DNA of 64,000 bases, from the NCBI GenBank assembly GCA_013349295.1, contig DUZW01000001.1:182266-246265 (forward strand), written 5' to 3'. Below, piece after piece: positions 1-9,735 of the stretch. Under the pieces are notes generated by a model. That model worked only from the letters and a program-made list of their open reading frames with translations, did no database searches and was not told the origin of the DNA. This DNA comes from Deltaproteobacteria bacterium (GTDB lineage: Bacteria > Desulfobacterota > Desulfobulbia > Desulfobulbales > Desulfurivibrionaceae). Each line of letters begins with the position of its first letter. Within the stretch, counting starts at the first letter, position 1. The position numbers and the translations under genes are program-made.

Positions 1-190
1 CGCCACCCTTTTGGGCCGCACCCGTCCTTTCTTTTCCGCCGAGCCTGTCTAAAAATTACTGTACATCTCTTTTCGTTTTTTCATACAATGCCTTACAGGA
101 AGATGTGTCCCGGTGAACGAACTTTGCATCGTACTTCCCCGAGAACTCCTCGCTAAACGCTAGAAAAATTTAGTCCCGGAGGACAATGAG

Positions 191-2275
191 ATGGCACGGA
201 ACGTCAAGATTCGTTGGAAAATCCTCACCTGCACCTTTACCGCCATCCTCGCGGTGACCGCGCTCATCACCATCGGCACCGTCGCCACCATCCGCTACAA
301 CGCCGCCCAGGAGATCGAATCCTTCCGTCAGGCGGAACTGGAGCAGACCAAGGCGGTGCTGAAGGATTATGTGGACGTGGCCTATGCCACCGTGGATTCC
401 AACTACAAAAACGCCCTGGACAAGACCTATCTTGAAAAACGCTACGGTCAGCAGCTGAAAAACATCGTCGACATGGCGGTGAAGATCGTGGAGGATGCCA
501 ACGCCTCGGTGGGACACGGCGGGATGACCACCGAGCGGGCCAAGGCCCTGGCTGCGGAGAGCATCAAAAAACTCCGCTATGACCAAGGCAAGGGATATCT
601 GTGGATCAACGACACCGGAAAGCCCTTCCCGAAGATGATCATGCACCCCACCGTCCCGGCCCTTGACGGCAAGGTGCTCGACGATGCCAAGTTCAACTGC
701 GCCCTGGGGAAAAAGGAAAACCTCTTCGGGGCCTTTGTCCAGGTATGCGAGACCAACGGCGGCGACGGCTTTGTCGATTATCTCTGGCCCAAGCCCACCA
801 AGGACGGGCTCACCAAGGAGCAACCCAAGCTCTCTTACGTGCGGCTGATTCCCGAATGGAACTGGATCATCGGCACCGGCATCTATGTGGACGACGCCAT
901 CCCGGACGCCATTGAAAAGACCAAACAGGATCTTGCCAAGATGCGCTATGCCGGCGGCACGGGTTATTTCTGGATCAATGATACCGGAAAGCCCTTTCCG
1001 AAGATGGTCATGCACCCCACCGTCCCGGCCCTTGACGGCAAGGTGCTCGACGATGCCAAATTCAACTGCGCCCTGGGGAAAAAGGAAAACCTTTTCGGGG
1101 CCTTTGTCCAGGTGTGCGAGACCAACGGCGGCGACGGCTTTGTCGACTACCTCTGGCCCAAGCCCACCAAGGACGGGCTCACCAAGGAGCAGCCAAAGCT
1201 TTCCTATGTGCGAGCTTACAAACCCTTGGATTGGATCATAGGCACCGGTGCCTATGTTGACAACATCGACGAAACGGTGGCCCGCAAAACCGAAGCGGTG
1301 AACGCGCAAATCAAATCGCTGCTGACCAGAATCATCCTCACCACCGTGGCAATCCTCGCCATGGCCATGTTCGGCCTCTACCTGATGGCCAAGAAGTTCT
1401 GTGCCCCCATCGAACAGTGCGCCGTGTTTGCCGATGAGCTGGGAGGCGGCAATTTCGATGCCCAGCTGTCGGTCACCAGCAACGACGAGGTCGGGCTGCT
1501 GGCCTCCTCCCTGCAAGGCATGGGCTCACGCATCGTCAGCACCATGCAGGCCATCTCGGACACCGCCACCCACCTCTCCGAGGGCGCCTCCGAGCAGGCA
1601 TCCGCCCTGGAAGAAACCGCCGCCTCCCTGGAAGAGATGACGGCGATGACCAAACAGAATGCCGCCAACGCCGAGTCCGGCAACCAGCTCATCCTCCAGA
1701 CCAAGGAGACGGTGGCCACGGCGGATACCGATATGCAAGAGCTTACCGCATCCATGCAGGAGATTTCCGCGGCCAGCCGCGATACCCAGAAGATCATCCG
1801 CACCATCGACGAGATCGCCTTTCAAACCAATCTGCTGGCCCTGAATGCCGCAGTTGAGGCTGCTCGAGCCGGTGAGGCAGGCGCCGGCTTTGCCGTGGTC
1901 GCCGAGGAGGTCCGCAACCTGGCCCAACGCGCCGCCGTGGCGGCGCAAGAAACCGCCGCCATGATCGAAAACACGGTGCTCAAAATCGAGGCCGGCGATG
2001 CCCTGGCGGTCAAAACCGGCGCCGCCTTCAGCAAGGTGACCGACGACATCGAAAAAGTCAGCACGATCATGAACGAAATCACCCAGGCCTCCCGAGACCA
2101 GGCCCACGGCATCGACCAGATCCACGGGGCCATCGGCAACATCAACGACGTCACCCAGCAGAGCGTGGACAGCGCCCAGTCATTGCTGCAGGTGGTCAAC
2201 GACTTCCATGCGGCTAATACTTCGGCAACTCCAGCCCCCACCCGTAAAGCGCTGCCTGGCCCGGTCGTACAATAA
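191..2275 (+). CDS. methyl-accepting chemotaxis protein with duplicated Cache module
   Basis: Transmembrane chemoreceptor of 694 aa that should pass a periplasmic ligand signal to CheA/CheW. Seen: TM1 at about residues 10-32, a periplasmic region to about 375, TM2 at about 378-399, a HAMP linker, then the cytoplasmic MCP signalling domain with the conserved hairpin tip ([18 protein letters not shown], about 542-559). The periplasmic part resembles single-Cache (sCache_2/smp_2) modules and contains two copies of an 81-residue stretch (138-218 and 261-341) differing at one residue. The start is supported by GGAGG seven to nine bases upstream. There is no C-terminal CheR-tethering pentapeptide. 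The ligand is unknown; small organic acids are common for sCache_2, but that is inference. Confidence 0.93.
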   Translation: MARNVKIRWKILTCTFTAILAVTALITIGTVATIRYNAAQEIESFRQAELEQTKAVLKDYVDVAYATVDSNYKNALDKTYLEKRYGQQLKNIVDMAVKIVEDANASVGHGGMTTERAKALAAESIKKLRYDQGKGYLWINDTGKPFPKMIMHPTVPALDGKVLDDAKFNCALGKKENLFGAFVQVCETNGGDGFVDYLWPKPTKDGLTKEQPKLSYVRLIPEWNWIIGTGIYVDDAIPDAIEKTKQDLAKMRYAGGTGYFWINDTGKPFPKMVMHPTVPALDGKVLDDAKFNCALGKKENLFGAFVQVCETNGGDGFVDYLWPKPTKDGLTKEQPKLSYVRAYKPLDWIIGTGAYVDNIDETVARKTEAVNAQIKSLLTRIILTTVAILAMAMFGLYLMAKKFCAPIEQCAVFADELGGGNFDAQLSVTSNDEVGLLASSLQGMGSRIVSTMQAISDTATHLSEGASEQASALEETAASLEEMTAMTKQNAANAESGNQLILQTKETVATADTDMQELTASMQEISAASRDTQKIIRTIDEIAFQTNLLALNAAVEAARAGEAGAGFAVVAEEVRNLAQRAAVAAQETAAMIENTVLKIEAGDALAVKTGAAFSKVTDDIEKVSTIMNEITQASRDQAHGIDQIHGAIGNINDVTQQSVDSAQSLLQVVNDFHAANTSATPAPTRKALPGPVVQ
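602..1213 (+). repeat. direct repeat of 243 bp inside the chemoreceptor gene
   Basis: Two copies, 602-844 and 971-1213, lie exactly 369 bp (123 codons) apart. By hand alignment they differ at about 15 of 243 positions. Nearly all differences are at third codon positions and only one changes an amino acid (Ile/Val). The flanking Cache sequence is much less alike between the copies. Confidence 0.93.
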
Positions 2276-2302
2276 TTCTCCCCTCTGGGACTGGCGCGCT
2301 CT

Positions 2303-2342
2303 CAAAATAGCCTTGCCGGGATCACCCGCCCGGGCTATTTTG
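2303..2342 (+). terminator. hairpin downstream of the chemoreceptor gene
   Basis: A perfect 10-bp inverted repeat (CAAAATAGCC / GGCTATTTTG) separated by 20 bases begins 28 bp after the chemoreceptor stop. No long T tract follows, so it may be a weak or factor-assisted terminator or an mRNA-stabilising hairpin. Confidence 0.45.
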
Positions 2343-2498
2343 AGCCCTTTCGGGAAGAGGTGAGAAGCACAGGGCCGTGCCCAGCTGCTTTGCAAATATC
2401 GGAGAACGCCATGTGCTCATGATCAGCGTCAGCGGCACCGCCGTGAGAACGGAATAGACTCTCCACCTCCCACCAACACAGATCCGGAACATCCTTCC

Positions 2499-2894
2499 AT
2501 GACCAACATCCCAAAAACCGTGCCGTCTTTTGTCATTTACCTGTTTCTGGTGATCGGCCTGTTGTCCGCCGTGGCTTTCCGGCTGCTGACCATCATCAAC
2601 AGCTTCAGTCCCGCCCTCATGCGCCCGGTCTGGTATTTCGGAGTCATCGGCTACATCTTCTTTTTCGCCTACCGCTACCATATCTCCGAAAAACGAAAAA
2701 CCGCCATCCGCGCCAACCGGCTGCTGGAAAAAATCCAGGGCCGCGACGAGATCACCGAGGACGACCGGGCGCTCATCGCCTATGTCCTCTCCTCCATCAT
2801 CAAGTCCAAGGAAAACCTCAACTACCTGTTTATCTTTGTCCTGTCCATAGCCGCGGTTGGAGTTGATATCCTGCTGGCCTTGAACGGACACTGA
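2499..2894 (+). CDS. small membrane protein, unknown function
   Basis: A 131-aa protein with three likely membrane segments (about residues 10-32, 43-60 and 105-127). The central cytoplasmic stretch is charged (SEKRKTAIRANRLLEKIQG). The architecture resembles conserved hypothetical membrane proteins of Desulfobacterota, but I do not recognise a named family. It lies alone between two signalling genes on the same strand, with over 100 bp on each side, so there is no strong operon evidence. Codon use looks like its neighbours, which supports it being real. Confidence 0.7.
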   Translation: MTNIPKTVPSFVIYLFLVIGLLSAVAFRLLTIINSFSPALMRPVWYFGVIGYIFFFAYRYHISEKRKTAIRANRLLEKIQGRDEITEDDRALIAYVLSSIIKSKENLNYLFIFVLSIAAVGVDILLALNGH

Positions 2895-2962
2895 GCCGGG
2901 GTCAACCGATCCAGCCATAACACGCTAAAAAACTTGTCTTTTCCAGCTTTTCCGGTAAAACT

Positions 2963-2975
2963 TGACAAATTGTCA
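2963..2975. promoter_or_regulatory. short perfect inverted repeat upstream of the receiver-GGDEF gene
   Basis: TGACAAATTGTCA is a perfect 6-1-6 palindrome that overlaps a TTGACA hexamer 42-54 bp before the start codon at 3017. No convincing -10 element is found at normal spacing, so this could be an operator or chance. Confidence 0.25.
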
Positions 2976-3016
2976 CGTATTTTTCCGGAAATTTTTATAA
3001 GGAAGCAGGTAGTCCC

Positions 3017-4720
3017 ATGAAAAAAATTCTGGTGGTGGATAACCACCCTGTTGGCTTGAAACTGCTGGAGGAATTCCTGAAAAAGCAGGGTCACGAGGTG
3101 ATCACGGCGGAAGACGGGCTTGCGGCCCTGGCGATTCTTAAAACGGTAAAACCGGATATCGTTTTCACCGACCTGATCATGCCCAATATCAACGGGGAAA
3201 AACTTTGTCAGGTTATCCGCAGCCGGCCGGAACTGAAGCACCTTCATATCATCATCTATTCTGCCACGGTGCTCGAGGATGAAACCAATATCCTCAGCCT
3301 CGGGGCCGATGTCTGCATCGCCAAGGGTCCGTTTAAGAATACCGAAGCATATATTACCCAGGTAATCGAACATATCGACAACGGCACCCTTCATGAGTTA
3401 ACCGGCAAGATCCTCGGCGGAGAAAACCTGTGCAAGCGGTATATCACCTCGGAGCTGCTCTTTTCCAAGCGCCATTATGAGATTATTTTCAACAGCATGC
3501 CCGAAGGGGTGATGGAATTCACCTTGGACGGCAAGATCATCCGTGCCAACGCCGCCGCCATGGAGTTGTGCGGCCTGCGGGAAGAAAACCTGCTGGCCTC
3601 CAGCTTTTTCGATCTTTTCAGCGGGGAACGCCGGGAACGGTTACGCGCCCTATTGCAGAGCACAGGCCAAGCCCCGGTGATTATCGACGAAACCGCGCCC
3701 ATCCTGCTCAACGACAAAATGATCACCATCCATTTTCTTCCCAGCACGGGTGAGGCGCACGCCTTTATCGTCGCCATCATGCGGGATCTCACCGACAAGA
3801 TCACCACGGCGCAGGAGCTCGAACAGCTCCGCCGCCAGCAGGAGCGCATCCTCAATACCGTCGGCGAAGGCATCTTCGGCCTTGATAAACACAACCGCGT
3901 CACCTTTGCCAACCCGGCCGCCTGTTCCATGCTCGGCTATGAGGCGCACGAACTGACGGGCAACACCCTGCATGAACTCGTCCATTCCCACAGGCCGGAA
4001 GGAGAGCCGTATCCCAGGCATGACTGCCCGATCAGCTCGACTTGCAGCGATGGCATCATTCGCAAGGGTACGGAAACCTTCTGGCGGAAAAACGGCACCG
4101 CTTTGCCGATCCAGTACACCTCCACCCCCATTACGGAGGACTATGAAATTTTGGGCGCGGTGGTCACTTTTGCCGATATCACCGAACGTAAAAAATGGGA
4201 GGAAAAACTGCGGGAATCCGCCCTGACCGATGATCTCACCGGCCTCTTCAACCGTCGGGGCTTCATGACCCTGGCAGACAAGCTGGTCAAAATCAGTGTG
4301 CGCGACCAAACTGACCTTCTGCTCGTCTATGTCGATTTTGACAATCTGAAATGGATCAACGACACCCTCGGGCACTCCGTCGGCGACCAGGCCCTCATTG
4401 AAGCAGCTACCCTGCTCCAGGATACCTTCCGACTGGCCGATATCGTCGGAAGGCTTGGTGGCGACGAATTTGTCATTCTCTGCACGGACAACTCAGCGCT
4501 GGGCAACGAGACAACCATTCTCCAGCGGCTGAACGACAACATCGAAAAAACCAACAGGATGACATCCCGGCAATACCTGATGTCTCTCAGCGTCGGAGTG
4601 GGCCGCTACGAACATACCGCCCCCTGCTCCATCGACGAATTACTTCGCAGGGCAGACCGGGCCATGTATGCGAACAAGCAAGAGAAGAAAACCCGGCACC
4701 AGGACGGTTATAACCACTAG
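3017..4720 (+). CDS. response regulator with two PAS domains and diguanylate cyclase (GGDEF)
   Basis: A 567-aa cytoplasmic signalling protein. Order seen: CheY-like receiver (1-120; phospho-acceptor Asp near 52 in FTDLIMP), a linker, PAS (about 150-265), a second PAS (about 275-395) and a GGDEF domain with an intact RLGGDEF active site near 480. It should make cyclic di-GMP in response to phosphorylation by a partner histidine kinase and to PAS-sensed cues. There is no membrane segment. No partner kinase is adjacent. The start follows AAGGAAG and begins MKKILVVDN, a typical receiver N-terminus. An intact GGDEF motif argues for activity rather than a degenerate receptor role. Confidence 0.93.
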   Translation: MKKILVVDNHPVGLKLLEEFLKKQGHEVITAEDGLAALAILKTVKPDIVFTDLIMPNINGEKLCQVIRSRPELKHLHIIIYSATVLEDETNILSLGADVCIAKGPFKNTEAYITQVIEHIDNGTLHELTGKILGGENLCKRYITSELLFSKRHYEIIFNSMPEGVMEFTLDGKIIRANAAAMELCGLREENLLASSFFDLFSGERRERLRALLQSTGQAPVIIDETAPILLNDKMITIHFLPSTGEAHAFIVAIMRDLTDKITTAQELEQLRRQQERILNTVGEGIFGLDKHNRVTFANPAACSMLGYEAHELTGNTLHELVHSHRPEGEPYPRHDCPISSTCSDGIIRKGTETFWRKNGTALPIQYTSTPITEDYEILGAVVTFADITERKKWEEKLRESALTDDLTGLFNRRGFMTLADKLVKISVRDQTDLLLVYVDFDNLKWINDTLGHSVGDQALIEAATLLQDTFRLADIVGRLGGDEFVILCTDNSALGNETTILQRLNDNIEKTNRMTSRQYLMSLSVGVGRYEHTAPCSIDELLRRADRAMYANKQEKKTRHQDGYNH

Positions 4721-4818
4721 CTCTCTCCCCCCGAGGTGGATTTTCTCAGCTCCCCTTCATCTCTGGCCATAAAAATCCCAACCCACTTTTTTCGGTGCTT
4801 TTTATACAAAACATATTA

Positions 4819-4833
4819 TAATAATAATTATTA
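4819..4833. promoter_or_regulatory. Fur/PerR-family type 7-1-7 operator
   Basis: TAATAATAATTATTA is a perfect 7-1-7 inverted repeat in an AT-rich patch 22 bp before the start codon at 4855. Its architecture matches boxes bound by Fur-superfamily repressors and its sequence is close to the PerR consensus (TTATAATnATTATAA). The genes it precedes are non-haem iron redox proteins, which fits peroxide or iron control. Binding is inferred. Confidence 0.55.
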
Positions 4834-4854
4834 CTAATTTTAATGAGGTTAATC

Positions 4855-5181
4855 ATGGATATCACTGTTGATAGAAATGTCGTGGAATTCAAGCCGGGAA
4901 ACACCCAGGAAACCGCGGCCATGGAGCTACTCTGGCGGGTCATTGTGGATTGTCTGCGGGAGAACAAGAAACTGGTCCCCATCGGCGAGTACATACCCGG
5001 CAAGGAGAATCTGGCCCGTTTTGTCATCGAGGGAATACCCGGCGGCAAAACCATGTGGTCGGACCAAAAAGCCGCGGCGGACAACACCTATTACTGTTCC
5101 GTCTGCAACAAGTACATGAATGTGAAACAGGGCAGCGATATCCCGAAATGCTGCGGCAGGGACATGGAAACCATGGACTGA
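4855..5181 (+). CDS. desulforedoxin-domain protein
   Basis: A 108-aa protein with a 60-70 residue N-terminal domain of unknown fold and a C-terminal desulforedoxin/desulfoferrodoxin-N type iron site: YYCSVCNKYM...PKCCGRDM, i.e. CxxC followed by a CC pair. This motif binds one Fe(SCys)4 in desulforedoxin. The superoxide reductase catalytic domain is absent, so it is more likely an electron-transfer or sensor protein than a superoxide reductase. The start at 4855 is preferred over the in-frame ATG at 4843 because GAGG lies six bases upstream of it. Rubredoxin follows 45 bp downstream on the same strand, and a 7-1-7 Fur/PerR-type box lies directly upstream. Confidence 0.8.
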   Translation: MDITVDRNVVEFKPGNTQETAAMELLWRVIVDCLRENKKLVPIGEYIPGKENLARFVIEGIPGGKTMWSDQKAAADNTYYCSVCNKYMNVKQGSDIPKCCGRDMETMD

Positions 5182-5226
5182 TCCGCCCCTTATCTATCTG
5201 AGAGCCAAAAATAAAGGAGAGCCATC

Positions 5227-5382
5227 ATGGATAAATATGAATGCCCTTGCGGATATGTCTACGACCCGGCGGAAGGCGATTACGAACACGGCATCGAAGC
5301 GGGTACCGCATTTGCCGATCTTCCCGATGATTGGGTCTGCCCCAAGTGCGGGGCGGAAAAAGAAAATTTTTATAAAGCCTAA
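5227..5382 (+). CDS. rubredoxin
   Basis: A 51-aa protein, the usual rubredoxin length, with both iron-ligand knuckles: CPCGYVYDP near the N-terminus and [12 protein letters not shown] near the C-terminus. The first knuckle is a compact CxCG, as in some rubredoxin variants, rather than the classic CxxCG: the Cys spacing seen is YECPCGY. It is a small cytoplasmic electron carrier. Start supported by AAGGAG ten bases upstream. It likely forms a unit with the upstream desulforedoxin-domain gene and is followed by a strong terminator. Confidence 0.9.
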   Translation: MDKYECPCGYVYDPAEGDYEHGIEAGTAFADLPDDWVCPKCGAEKENFYKA

Positions 5383-5415
5383 ACGCCCCGAGGCGTGACA
5401 CAGTCCCATCCCACC

Positions 5416-5466
5416 CCCCCTGGAAACCTCCTCCCTCTTCCCGCGTTTCCAGGGGGTATTTTTTTC
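5416..5466 (+). terminator. rho-independent terminator after rubredoxin
   Basis: Inverted repeat CCCCCTGGAAAC (5416-5427) and GTTTCCAGGGGG (5445-5456), a 12-bp GC-rich stem, followed by TATTTTTTT. It lies 33 bp after the rubredoxin stop. Confidence 0.88.
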
Positions 5467-5592
5467 TCGCCCCTTGCTAATACCGTCATTTGTTTTCATA
5501 ATCTTCTCAGCACCACCTTTCATCGAACACTGAAAAAACGCAAACCGCCCGAAACTGACCCAGCGTACCGAGGTAGAGCGAGGTATTGCCCC

Positions 5593-6675
5593 ATGGCCAA
5601 AAAAACCATTAAGATACTCGGCGCCGGACCGGCGGGCCTCACTGCGGCCATTGTCCTGCAAAAAGCGGGCTATCAGTCACAGGTACATGAAAAAAACGGG
5701 GAAGTTGGCCGCGTTTTCTATGGCGACCTGCAGGGGCTGGAAAACTGGTCGGAGGAGCGCGATGTGCTTGATGAATTCCAAGCGCTTGGCCTTGCCATCA
5801 ACTTCGATTGCACGCCCTTTTCCGCGCTTACCGTGTTAAACGGCGAAAGAGAATGGGCATTCACCTCCGTCCGGCCCGGATTTTATCTGATCCGGCGCGG
5901 AGCAATGCCGGGAAGCCTTGACCAAGGCCTCAAGGAACAGGCCCTGGCTGCGGGGGCCGACATATTGTTTAACCAGCCTCTTTCCCCCCCGGAGGCGGAT
6001 ATTATTGCCACCGGCCCCCTTGTCCGCCACCGCTTTGCCATCGACAAGGGCCTCGTCTTCAAGACAAGCCTGCCCGATGCGGCATACGGCTTGGTCAACG
6101 ACCGAGCCGCTTGCAAGGGATATGCATATCTTCTTTTCGCCAAGGGGTATGGCTGCCTCTGCACTGTGCTCTTTGACAATTTTTCCGAGGTGAACCGCTC
6201 CCTTGCCGAAACGGAGAGGATCTTCAGGAAATTTGTCGACTTCGACATGGAGGAGCCGAAAACGGTGGGGGGCTTGGGCGGTTTTCTGCTCGACCCTGTT
6301 TTTGAAAAAGAAAAGCAACTTCTGGTGGGCGAGGCCGCGGGGTTGCAGGATATGCTCTGGGGCTTCGGCATACGCTCCGCCGTGACTTCAGGTGCGCTGG
6401 CCGCACAAAGCATCATAACCGGGAAAAGCTATCCGCTATCCGCCCGGCGCCTATTTCTCGGCAAACAGAAAGCCGGCTTCGTCAACCGATATCTTTGGGA
6501 AACCTTTGGCCGCAACAACTACAGCCACATCATGGACCGCATCGACCGTTGCGGCGACCATGGCAAATTCTTTCATGATTTCTACAACCTGAACCTCCTG
6601 CACCATCTCGCCTATCCTTTTGCTTTTCATTCTTTAAAAAAAAGGTACAATCTCGTGGCCGGCGATGTGCGGTAA
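5593..6675 (+). CDS. FAD-dependent oxidoreductase, geranylgeranyl-reductase-like
   Basis: A 360-aa flavoprotein. Its N-terminal Rossmann motif (ILGAGPAGLTAAIVLQKAGY) binds the FAD ADP moiety, and a second FAD-contact region (LLVGEAAGLQDMLWGFGIRSAVTSG) lies near residue 245. This pattern is typical of the geranylgeranyl reductase / lycopene-cyclase-like oxidoreductases. Substrate is unknown. The ATG at 5593 is chosen because the Rossmann fold begins at once; an in-frame reading extends upstream to 5395 but would cross the terminator hairpin. No membrane segment is obvious. Its rubredoxin neighbour could be an electron partner, but a terminator separates them. Confidence 0.82.
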   Translation: MAKKTIKILGAGPAGLTAAIVLQKAGYQSQVHEKNGEVGRVFYGDLQGLENWSEERDVLDEFQALGLAINFDCTPFSALTVLNGEREWAFTSVRPGFYLIRRGAMPGSLDQGLKEQALAAGADILFNQPLSPPEADIIATGPLVRHRFAIDKGLVFKTSLPDAAYGLVNDRAACKGYAYLLFAKGYGCLCTVLFDNFSEVNRSLAETERIFRKFVDFDMEEPKTVGGLGGFLLDPVFEKEKQLLVGEAAGLQDMLWGFGIRSAVTSGALAAQSIITGKSYPLSARRLFLGKQKAGFVNRYLWETFGRNNYSHIMDRIDRCGDHGKFFHDFYNLNLLHHLAYPFAFHSLKKRYNLVAGDVR

Positions 6676-6732
6676 CCCCGTACAACCCTTTTTTAAAATT
6701 TCAGCCCCAAAAAGCGATCGTATAATCAGCCC

Positions 6733-6948
6733 ATGAACATCAACAACGAAGACCAAGCGAGAGAAGCCATTGCCCTCTGGCGGCAAGACCCGGCCCGAGT
6801 CCAACTCAAAAATCTACGGCTGGCCCTGGAATCCCTGGAGCTCAGCCAGATGTATTATGAGCAGAAGGGCAACGAGCCAGGCATGGCCAGGGCTGCTGCC
6901 TGCCAGACCATCATCGGTAACCGCATCGCGGAAATTGAAGCCGAATAG
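6733..6948 (+). CDS. small helical protein, unknown function
   Basis: A 71-aa acidic, probably all-helical protein (for example LKNLRLALESLELSQMYYEQKG). I do not recognise a family. It is followed 15 bp later by a small membrane protein on the same strand, so the two may be co-transcribed with the YqeY-like gene further on. Confidence 0.6.
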   Translation: MNINNEDQAREAIALWRQDPARVQLKNLRLALESLELSQMYYEQKGNEPGMARAAACQTIIGNRIAEIEAE

Positions 6949-6963
6949 GCCCGGGAGCGCGCC

Positions 6964-7170
6964 ATGCACACCATTTTCTCCACCATTGGTCTGGTCCTCG
7001 CCATTGTCGGGCTTGCCATCTCCGTGGCCTTCTGGATACCCAGACTCTGCAACCGGGCCAGACTCAGGGAGATGCTCGGATCCAGATACCCCCTCGTCTA
7101 TGTGGTCTATATCGCCAACGGCCCCATGCTCCTCGTTCTCGGCACCATCTTGCTGATCACCTTCCGTTGA
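6964..7170 (+). CDS. small two-helix membrane protein, unknown function
   Basis: A 68-aa protein with two clear membrane helices (about 4-24 and 46-66) joined by a short basic loop containing RLCNRARLREMLG. No family recognised. It sits in a plus-strand run with genes 15 bp upstream and 28 bp downstream. Confidence 0.6.
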   Translation: MHTIFSTIGLVLAIVGLAISVAFWIPRLCNRARLREMLGSRYPLVYVVYIANGPMLLVLGTILLITFR

Positions 7171-7198
7171 AGACAACCAACCCAATAAGGAAAAAATA

Positions 7199-7693
7199 AT
7201 GAGCACTGAAACACCATACGGCTGGAACGCAGCCTCGGGCATGACCCTGTTGGTCAAACTGAAAAGCGACCTGAAAACCGCCATGCTGAGCAAAGACGAG
7301 ACGGTCAAGGGTGCACTCCGTATCATCATCAGCGAATTCCCCACCAAGATCACCACCCCCATCACCCTGGAAAGCGGTAAAAAGAGCACCCGGGCCAAAC
7401 GCGACGATGAAATCACCGACGACGACATCATCAGTCTGATCATGGGGTTGTGCAAATCGGAAAAGCAAACCCTGGAGTACAAAAAAGAGACCAGTTCCGA
7501 GTATCTTGAAATCCTGGAGCGGTATTTGCCGAAGATGGCCACGGAAGAGGAGATCGCCGCCTGGGCCAAGGAAAACATCGACCTCACCCAGTTCAAGAGC
7601 GCCATGCAGGCCATGGGCCCGATCATGAAGCATTTCGGCAAGAGCGCGGACGGCAATGTGGTGAAAAAGGTGCTGGCGAATATGGCTGGATAA
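7199..7693 (+). CDS. GatB/YqeY domain protein
   Basis: A 164-aa protein of the YqeY family, related to the C-terminal tRNA-binding domain of GatB. Family traits seen: an N-terminal TLLVKLKSDLKTAM segment, and a C-terminal helical half ending in GPIMKHFGKSADGNVVKKVL, the typical YqeY end. It is slightly longer than the usual ~148 aa because of about 14 extra N-terminal residues; the ATG at 7199 has AAGGA nine bases upstream, while the next ATG at 7241 has weaker support. The exact role is not settled; tRNA-amidotransferase-related binding is inferred from homology. Confidence 0.85.
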   Translation: MSTETPYGWNAASGMTLLVKLKSDLKTAMLSKDETVKGALRIIISEFPTKITTPITLESGKKSTRAKRDDEITDDDIISLIMGLCKSEKQTLEYKKETSSEYLEILERYLPKMATEEEIAAWAKENIDLTQFKSAMQAMGPIMKHFGKSADGNVVKKVLANMAG

Positions 7694-7703
7694 GAACGGG
7701 GGG

Positions 7704-9512
7704 TCAGGCACCTTCCGCCAGCAACGCCTTGAACTCCTCATCATCCAAGGCTTCTTTCTCAAGCAGGGTTTTCGCGATCTTTTCCAAAAGAGGCCGCTGT
7801 TCGACCAGGGTCTTTTCCACCAGCACCATGCGCTCGTCAATGATCTTGCGCACCTCCTCGTCAATGAGCAGCGCGGTCTGGTCGCTGAACTCCTTCTGCT
7901 GGAACAATCCCTGCTGCAAGAACTGGTTTGCCTGTTGCAGATAGGTGACCTGCCCCAGCTTTTCGTTCATCCCGTACATGGCCACCATGCTGCGGGCGAT
8001 ATCCGTGGCCCGCTGCAGATCGTTCTGGGCACCGGTGGTGATCTCGTCGAAGATGATCTTTTCCGCACCCCTGCCCCCCAGCAGCACGTCGATCTTCTCC
8101 AACAGCTCGGTCTTGGACATCAGAAAACGGTCCTCGGTGGGCAACTGCATGGTGTAGCCCAGGGCGCCGATCCCCCTGGGAACGATGCTGATCTTGTGCA
8201 CCTTTTCCGCGGTCTTGCGGAAGGTGGCCACCAGGGCGTGCCCGGTTTCGTGATAGGCAACGGTCTTCTTCTCCGTCTCGTTGAGCACCCGGTTTTTCTT
8301 CTCCAGCCCGGCAACGATCCGGTCGATCGCCTCTTCAAATTCCGTGGCCTCCACCTGCTCCTTGCCCTTGCGCACCGCCAACAGGGTCGCCTCGTTGACC
8401 AGATTGGCCAGATCCGCCCCGGTAAAACCCGGGGTGCGGCGGGCGATGATCCCAAGATCAACCTCCACGGCAAGCTTGATCCCCTTGGCATGCACAGCCA
8501 GAATCGCCACCCGCTCCTTGAGGTCGGGCCGGTCCACCAGGATATGCCGGTCGAAGCGGCCCGGCCTGAGCAGGGCCGGATCCAAAATCTCGGGCCGGTT
8601 GGTGGCGGCGAGGATCACCACCCCCTTGTTCACCTCAAAACCGTCCATCTCTGCCAGCAGCTGATTCAGGGTCTGCTCCCGCTCGTCGTGGCCACCCATC
8701 ATGCCGGTGCCCCGCGCCTTACCCAGCGAGTCCAGCTCGTCGATGAACACGATGCAGGGCGCCTTGGCATTGGCCTGTTCAAAGAGATCGCGCACCCTGG
8801 CCGCACCCAACCCCACGAACATCTCGATAAAATCCGAACCGCTGATGGAAAAAAACGGCACCCCGGATTCCCCGGCCACCGCCTTGGCCAACAGGGTCTT
8901 GCCCGTGCCAGGAGGGCCGACCAGAAGGATGCCCTTGGGAATCTTGGCGCCCAACCGGGTGAATTTTTCCGGGGTTTTCAGGAACTCGATCACTTCGGCC
9001 AGCTCCACCTTGGCCTCCTCATGACCCGCCACCGAAGCGAAATCGACCCCGAGATCGGTCTGGGCGATGATCTTGGCCTTGGACTTGCCCAGGGTCATCA
9101 TGCCCCCCCCGGCCTGGCCCATGCGCTTCATCATGAACATCCAGATCCCGACGAAAAAGAGGGTGGGCAAAATCCAGGAGAGCAAGGTGCGCAAAAAGGT
9201 GTTTTCATTGGCCGCGATGATATCGATGCCGTATTTTTCCAGAAACTCCACAAGATTGCGGTCATCAATCCGGGGGGTTATATAAAGAACATCGGGAAAC
9301 ATGGGCTCTTTCTTGCTGCTTTCGACCTTTTCATACCCTTTGAGCAGGGTCGAGGATATCACCACGGAATTGATCTTTTTGTCCACCACGTAACTCTTGA
9401 ACTGACTGTAGGAAACATTGTTGATCTGCGGTGACAGCCAATTCTGGAGAAGGATGAAGATGGCCAGGGCGATGAAAAGATAGCTGAGAGAAAATTGGAA
9501 TTTTTTTTCCAT
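7704..9512 (-). CDS. ftsH: ATP-dependent zinc metalloprotease FtsH
   Basis: Membrane-anchored AAA+ protease of 602 aa that degrades misfolded and regulatory membrane proteins. Seen: TM1 at about 7-24, a periplasmic domain, TM2 at about 107-125, then the AAA module with Walker A GPPGTGKT (about 197-204), Walker [12 protein letters not shown] and second region of homology [18 protein letters not shown]. The peptidase domain has zinc site HETGH (about 419). The ATG at 9512 is preferred to an in-frame TTG two codons earlier because of spacing to AAAGGA. It converges with the YqeY-like gene, 10 bp apart. Confidence 0.97.
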   Translation of the reverse strand: MEKKFQFSLSYLFIALAIFILLQNWLSPQINNVSYSQFKSYVVDKKINSVVISSTLLKGYEKVESSKKEPMFPDVLYITPRIDDRNLVEFLEKYGIDIIAANENTFLRTLLSWILPTLFFVGIWMFMMKRMGQAGGGMMTLGKSKAKIIAQTDLGVDFASVAGHEEAKVELAEVIEFLKTPEKFTRLGAKIPKGILLVGPPGTGKTLLAKAVAGESGVPFFSISGSDFIEMFVGLGAARVRDLFEQANAKAPCIVFIDELDSLGKARGTGMMGGHDEREQTLNQLLAEMDGFEVNKGVVILAATNRPEILDPALLRPGRFDRHILVDRPDLKERVAILAVHAKGIKLAVEVDLGIIARRTPGFTGADLANLVNEATLLAVRKGKEQVEATEFEEAIDRIVAGLEKKNRVLNETEKKTVAYHETGHALVATFRKTAEKVHKISIVPRGIGALGYTMQLPTEDRFLMSKTELLEKIDVLLGGRGAEKIIFDEITTGAQNDLQRATDIARSMVAMYGMNEKLGQVTYLQQANQFLQQGLFQQKEFSDQTALLIDEEVRKIIDERMVLVEKTLVEQRPLLEKIAKTLLEKEALDDEEFKALLAEGA

Positions 9513-9604
9513 GACCAACCCGTCCTTTGTGTTGATGCCTGATCCGGCAGCGGCATGAATTATCTCCCCTGCCCAGACTTGCTTTTCATGGTATATAGCG
9601 AGTT

Positions 9605-9706
9605 AGGAGCCGTTACAAATATCGCAGGGGAAGCGGCGCTGCCTCAACACGGCTCCTTATGCCGTCAATACCTCAATATTACAGTTATTTTTCAACAACG
9701 GCTTAC
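9605..9706 (+). repeat. leader element, copy 1 (hairpin plus conserved 3' block)
   Basis: An inverted repeat AGGAGCCGT (9605-9613) / ACGGCTCCT (9649-9657), then a block containing GTTATTTTTCAACAACGGC and TTAC, ending 29 bases before the NUDIX ATG. A closely similar arrangement lies at 30249-30344 before a receiver gene. It could be a dispersed repeat or a shared 5' UTR element. Confidence 0.5.
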
Positions 9707-9735
9707 TTTTTTTGCAAAGAAGCAGACTGGAGTCC

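Noticed and set aside
5395..5592. An N-terminal extension of the FAD oxidoreductase upstream of 5593.
   Set aside because: It would cross the terminator hairpin at 5416-5466 and adds residues with no flavoprotein match; the Rossmann motif begins just after the ATG at 5593.
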